Assembly: GCA_035249465.1 (NCBI GenBank)
Contig: DATFGL010000047.1
Coordinates: 1 to 35,916 of the forward strand
From: 66-474 sp035249465
GTDB lineage: Bacteria > Pseudomonadota > Gammaproteobacteria > Xanthomonadales > Rhodanobacteraceae
DNA length: 35,916 nt
Reading direction: 5' to 3'
The notes under the pieces were generated by a model that saw only the letters and a list, made by a program, of their open reading frames with translations, was not told the DNA's origin and did no database searches. Below are positions 34,956 through 35,916 of this stretch, piece by piece. Numbering within the stretch: position 1 is the stretch's first letter; each line of letters begins with the position of its first letter. Made by a program: the position numbers and the translations under genes.

Positions 34956-35916
34956 ATGAATGCGAATCCACTCCATGATGCCATGCAGCGCATCAACGGC
35001 CTTCTGCAGGCCGGTGACTTTCACGCAGCCCGCGATCGGCTTCAGGAGATCGTCGACGAGCATGCCGATTACGCCGAGGCGCAGCGGCTGCTTGGTGGTG
35101 TCACGCTCATGCTGGGTGATGCGCCGGGCGCGGAGCGAATCCTGCGACGCGCCATCGAACTCGATCCGGACTGGACGCCGACCTTCGCAACGCTGGGTGA
35201 ACTGCTGCTCGGCAGCGGACGCCTTGCGGAAGCGGAGACCTTCCTGCAGCGGGCAATCGCCGGCAAGTCGCCGAGCCCGCAGGCCGCCCTCGTGCTCGCG
35301 CGTTGTTACAACGACCGTCGTCAGCATGCGCGGGCGCTCGCCGTCATCGCACCATTCTGCAGCGACGATCGCGTTGCGCCGGATCTCGCAGTCCAGCACG
35401 CGACCGCGCTGGTCGCGCTGGGGCGCGGCGATGATGCCGTGGCGTGGTATCGCGCGATCGCAGCGCGTTCGCCCGACAATGCGGCCGCCGCTCAGGCGCT
35501 GGCCATCGCGTTGCAGGCCTTGGGTCACCATGCCGAAGCGGCAAACGTCGCAGATCGGGCGGCGCGGGACGGGCCGAAGACGGCCGCCTTGTGTTACGCA
35601 AAGGCGCGCAGCCTGGTCGCGCTCGGCGCGTTCGACCGCGCCGAAGCGGCCTTGCGCGATTGCCTGCGCATGGAGCCGCAGCACGCCGAGGCACACGGCG
35701 ATCTCGCCCGGCTGGTCTGGATGCGCAGCGGTGACAGCTTCGAGGCCACCGCGGAGTTGGATCGCGCATTGCGCACGTTCTCCGGCAATGACGCATTGTG
35801 GGCGGCCAAGGCCGCGGTGTTGCAGGGCGCGGGCGACGCGCGTGCCGCATACGCCTGCCTCGCGCCGCGCATCGAACGTCCGCAGGCGCCGCCCGCGTTG
35901 CAGGTGCGCGCCGGGC
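34956..35916 (+). CDS. tetratricopeptide-repeat protein, 3' end cut by window edge
   Basis: The frame runs from an ATG at 34956 without a stop to the end of the window, giving at least 320 residues. It has no signal peptide and consists of TPR-like helix pairs: ADYAEAQRLLGGVTLMLGD, AERILRRAIELDPDWTPTFA, LGELLLGSGRLAEAETFLQR, AVAWYRAIAARSPDNAAAAQ and LRMEPQHAEAHGDLARLV. The missing C-terminal part would decide its class: TPR proteins next to TonB sugar loci in this order sometimes carry a C-terminal sulfotransferase or 2-oxoglutarate oxygenase domain, but that is from memory. It may be outside the sugar operon, given the hairpins before it. Confidence 0.82.
   Translation, partial: MNANPLHDAMQRINGLLQAGDFHAARDRLQEIVDEHADYAEAQRLLGGVTLMLGDAPGAERILRRAIELDPDWTPTFATLGELLLGSGRLAEAETFLQRAIAGKSPSPQAALVLARCYNDRRQHARALAVIAPFCSDDRVAPDLAVQHATALVALGRGDDAVAWYRAIAARSPDNAAAAQALAIALQALGHHAEAANVADRAARDGPKTAALCYAKARSLVALGAFDRAEAALRDCLRMEPQHAEAHGDLARLVWMRSGDSFEATAELDRALRTFSGNDALWAAKAAVLQGAGDARAAYACLAPRIERPQAPPALQVRAG

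Overview
The window looks like chromosomal DNA of a high-GC gammaproteobacterium of the order Xanthomonadales (Lysobacterales), perhaps Rhodanobacteraceae. This rests on a cysteine-poor DksA, the lon-hupB-tRNA-Val-ppiD and asd-fimV-truA-trpF orders, the lysine/alanine-rich insert in Lon, many short intergenic palindromes, and a TonB/LacI-controlled periplasmic sugar locus. The placement is an inference from remembered synteny; no search was run.

Positions 1-6600 hold the 3' part of dksA, lon (with a plausible heat-shock promoter), hupB, a tRNA-Val(TAC) gene and ppiD: protein quality control and nucleoid genes. A 42-bp perfect palindrome that works as a U-tract terminator for the opposite strand separates ppiD from fabI. 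Positions 6670-9680 (minus strand) hold gloB-mltD (ATGA overlap) and fabI, with a composite inverted-repeat block between mltD and fabI. Positions 9820-11640 hold a yafS-like methyltransferase, rnhA and dnaQ, coupled by two ATGA overlaps. Positions 11650-13760 (minus) hold psd, an unknown gene and a PP2C phosphatase. Positions 13814-17463 hold prmB, a GNAT acetyltransferase, aroC and asd. A small exported coiled-coil gene, fimV, a MITE-like element, truA, trpF and a Cupin_8/JmjC-like gene follow up to 22517.

Positions 22626-34838 form the accessory-looking part. It is a divergent carbohydrate locus: lacI-type regulator, GH37 trehalase and GalP-like sugar symporter on the minus strand; TonB-dependent receptor and two tandem GH65 enzymes on the plus strand. 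The promoter region between the two arms carries two near-identical AGCGCT-centred operators about 201 bp apart, one overlapping a perfect TTGACA box, plus a 24-bp perfect palindrome in the receptor leader. The model is outer-membrane uptake of an alpha-glucoside (trehalose or a relative such as kojibiose), hydrolysis in the periplasm by GH37 and GH65 enzymes, and import of the released hexoses by the symporter, under LacI repression. The exact substrate is not shown by the sequence. The window ends inside a TPR protein that starts at 34956.

No CRISPR array, prophage, complete insertion sequence or rRNA was seen.
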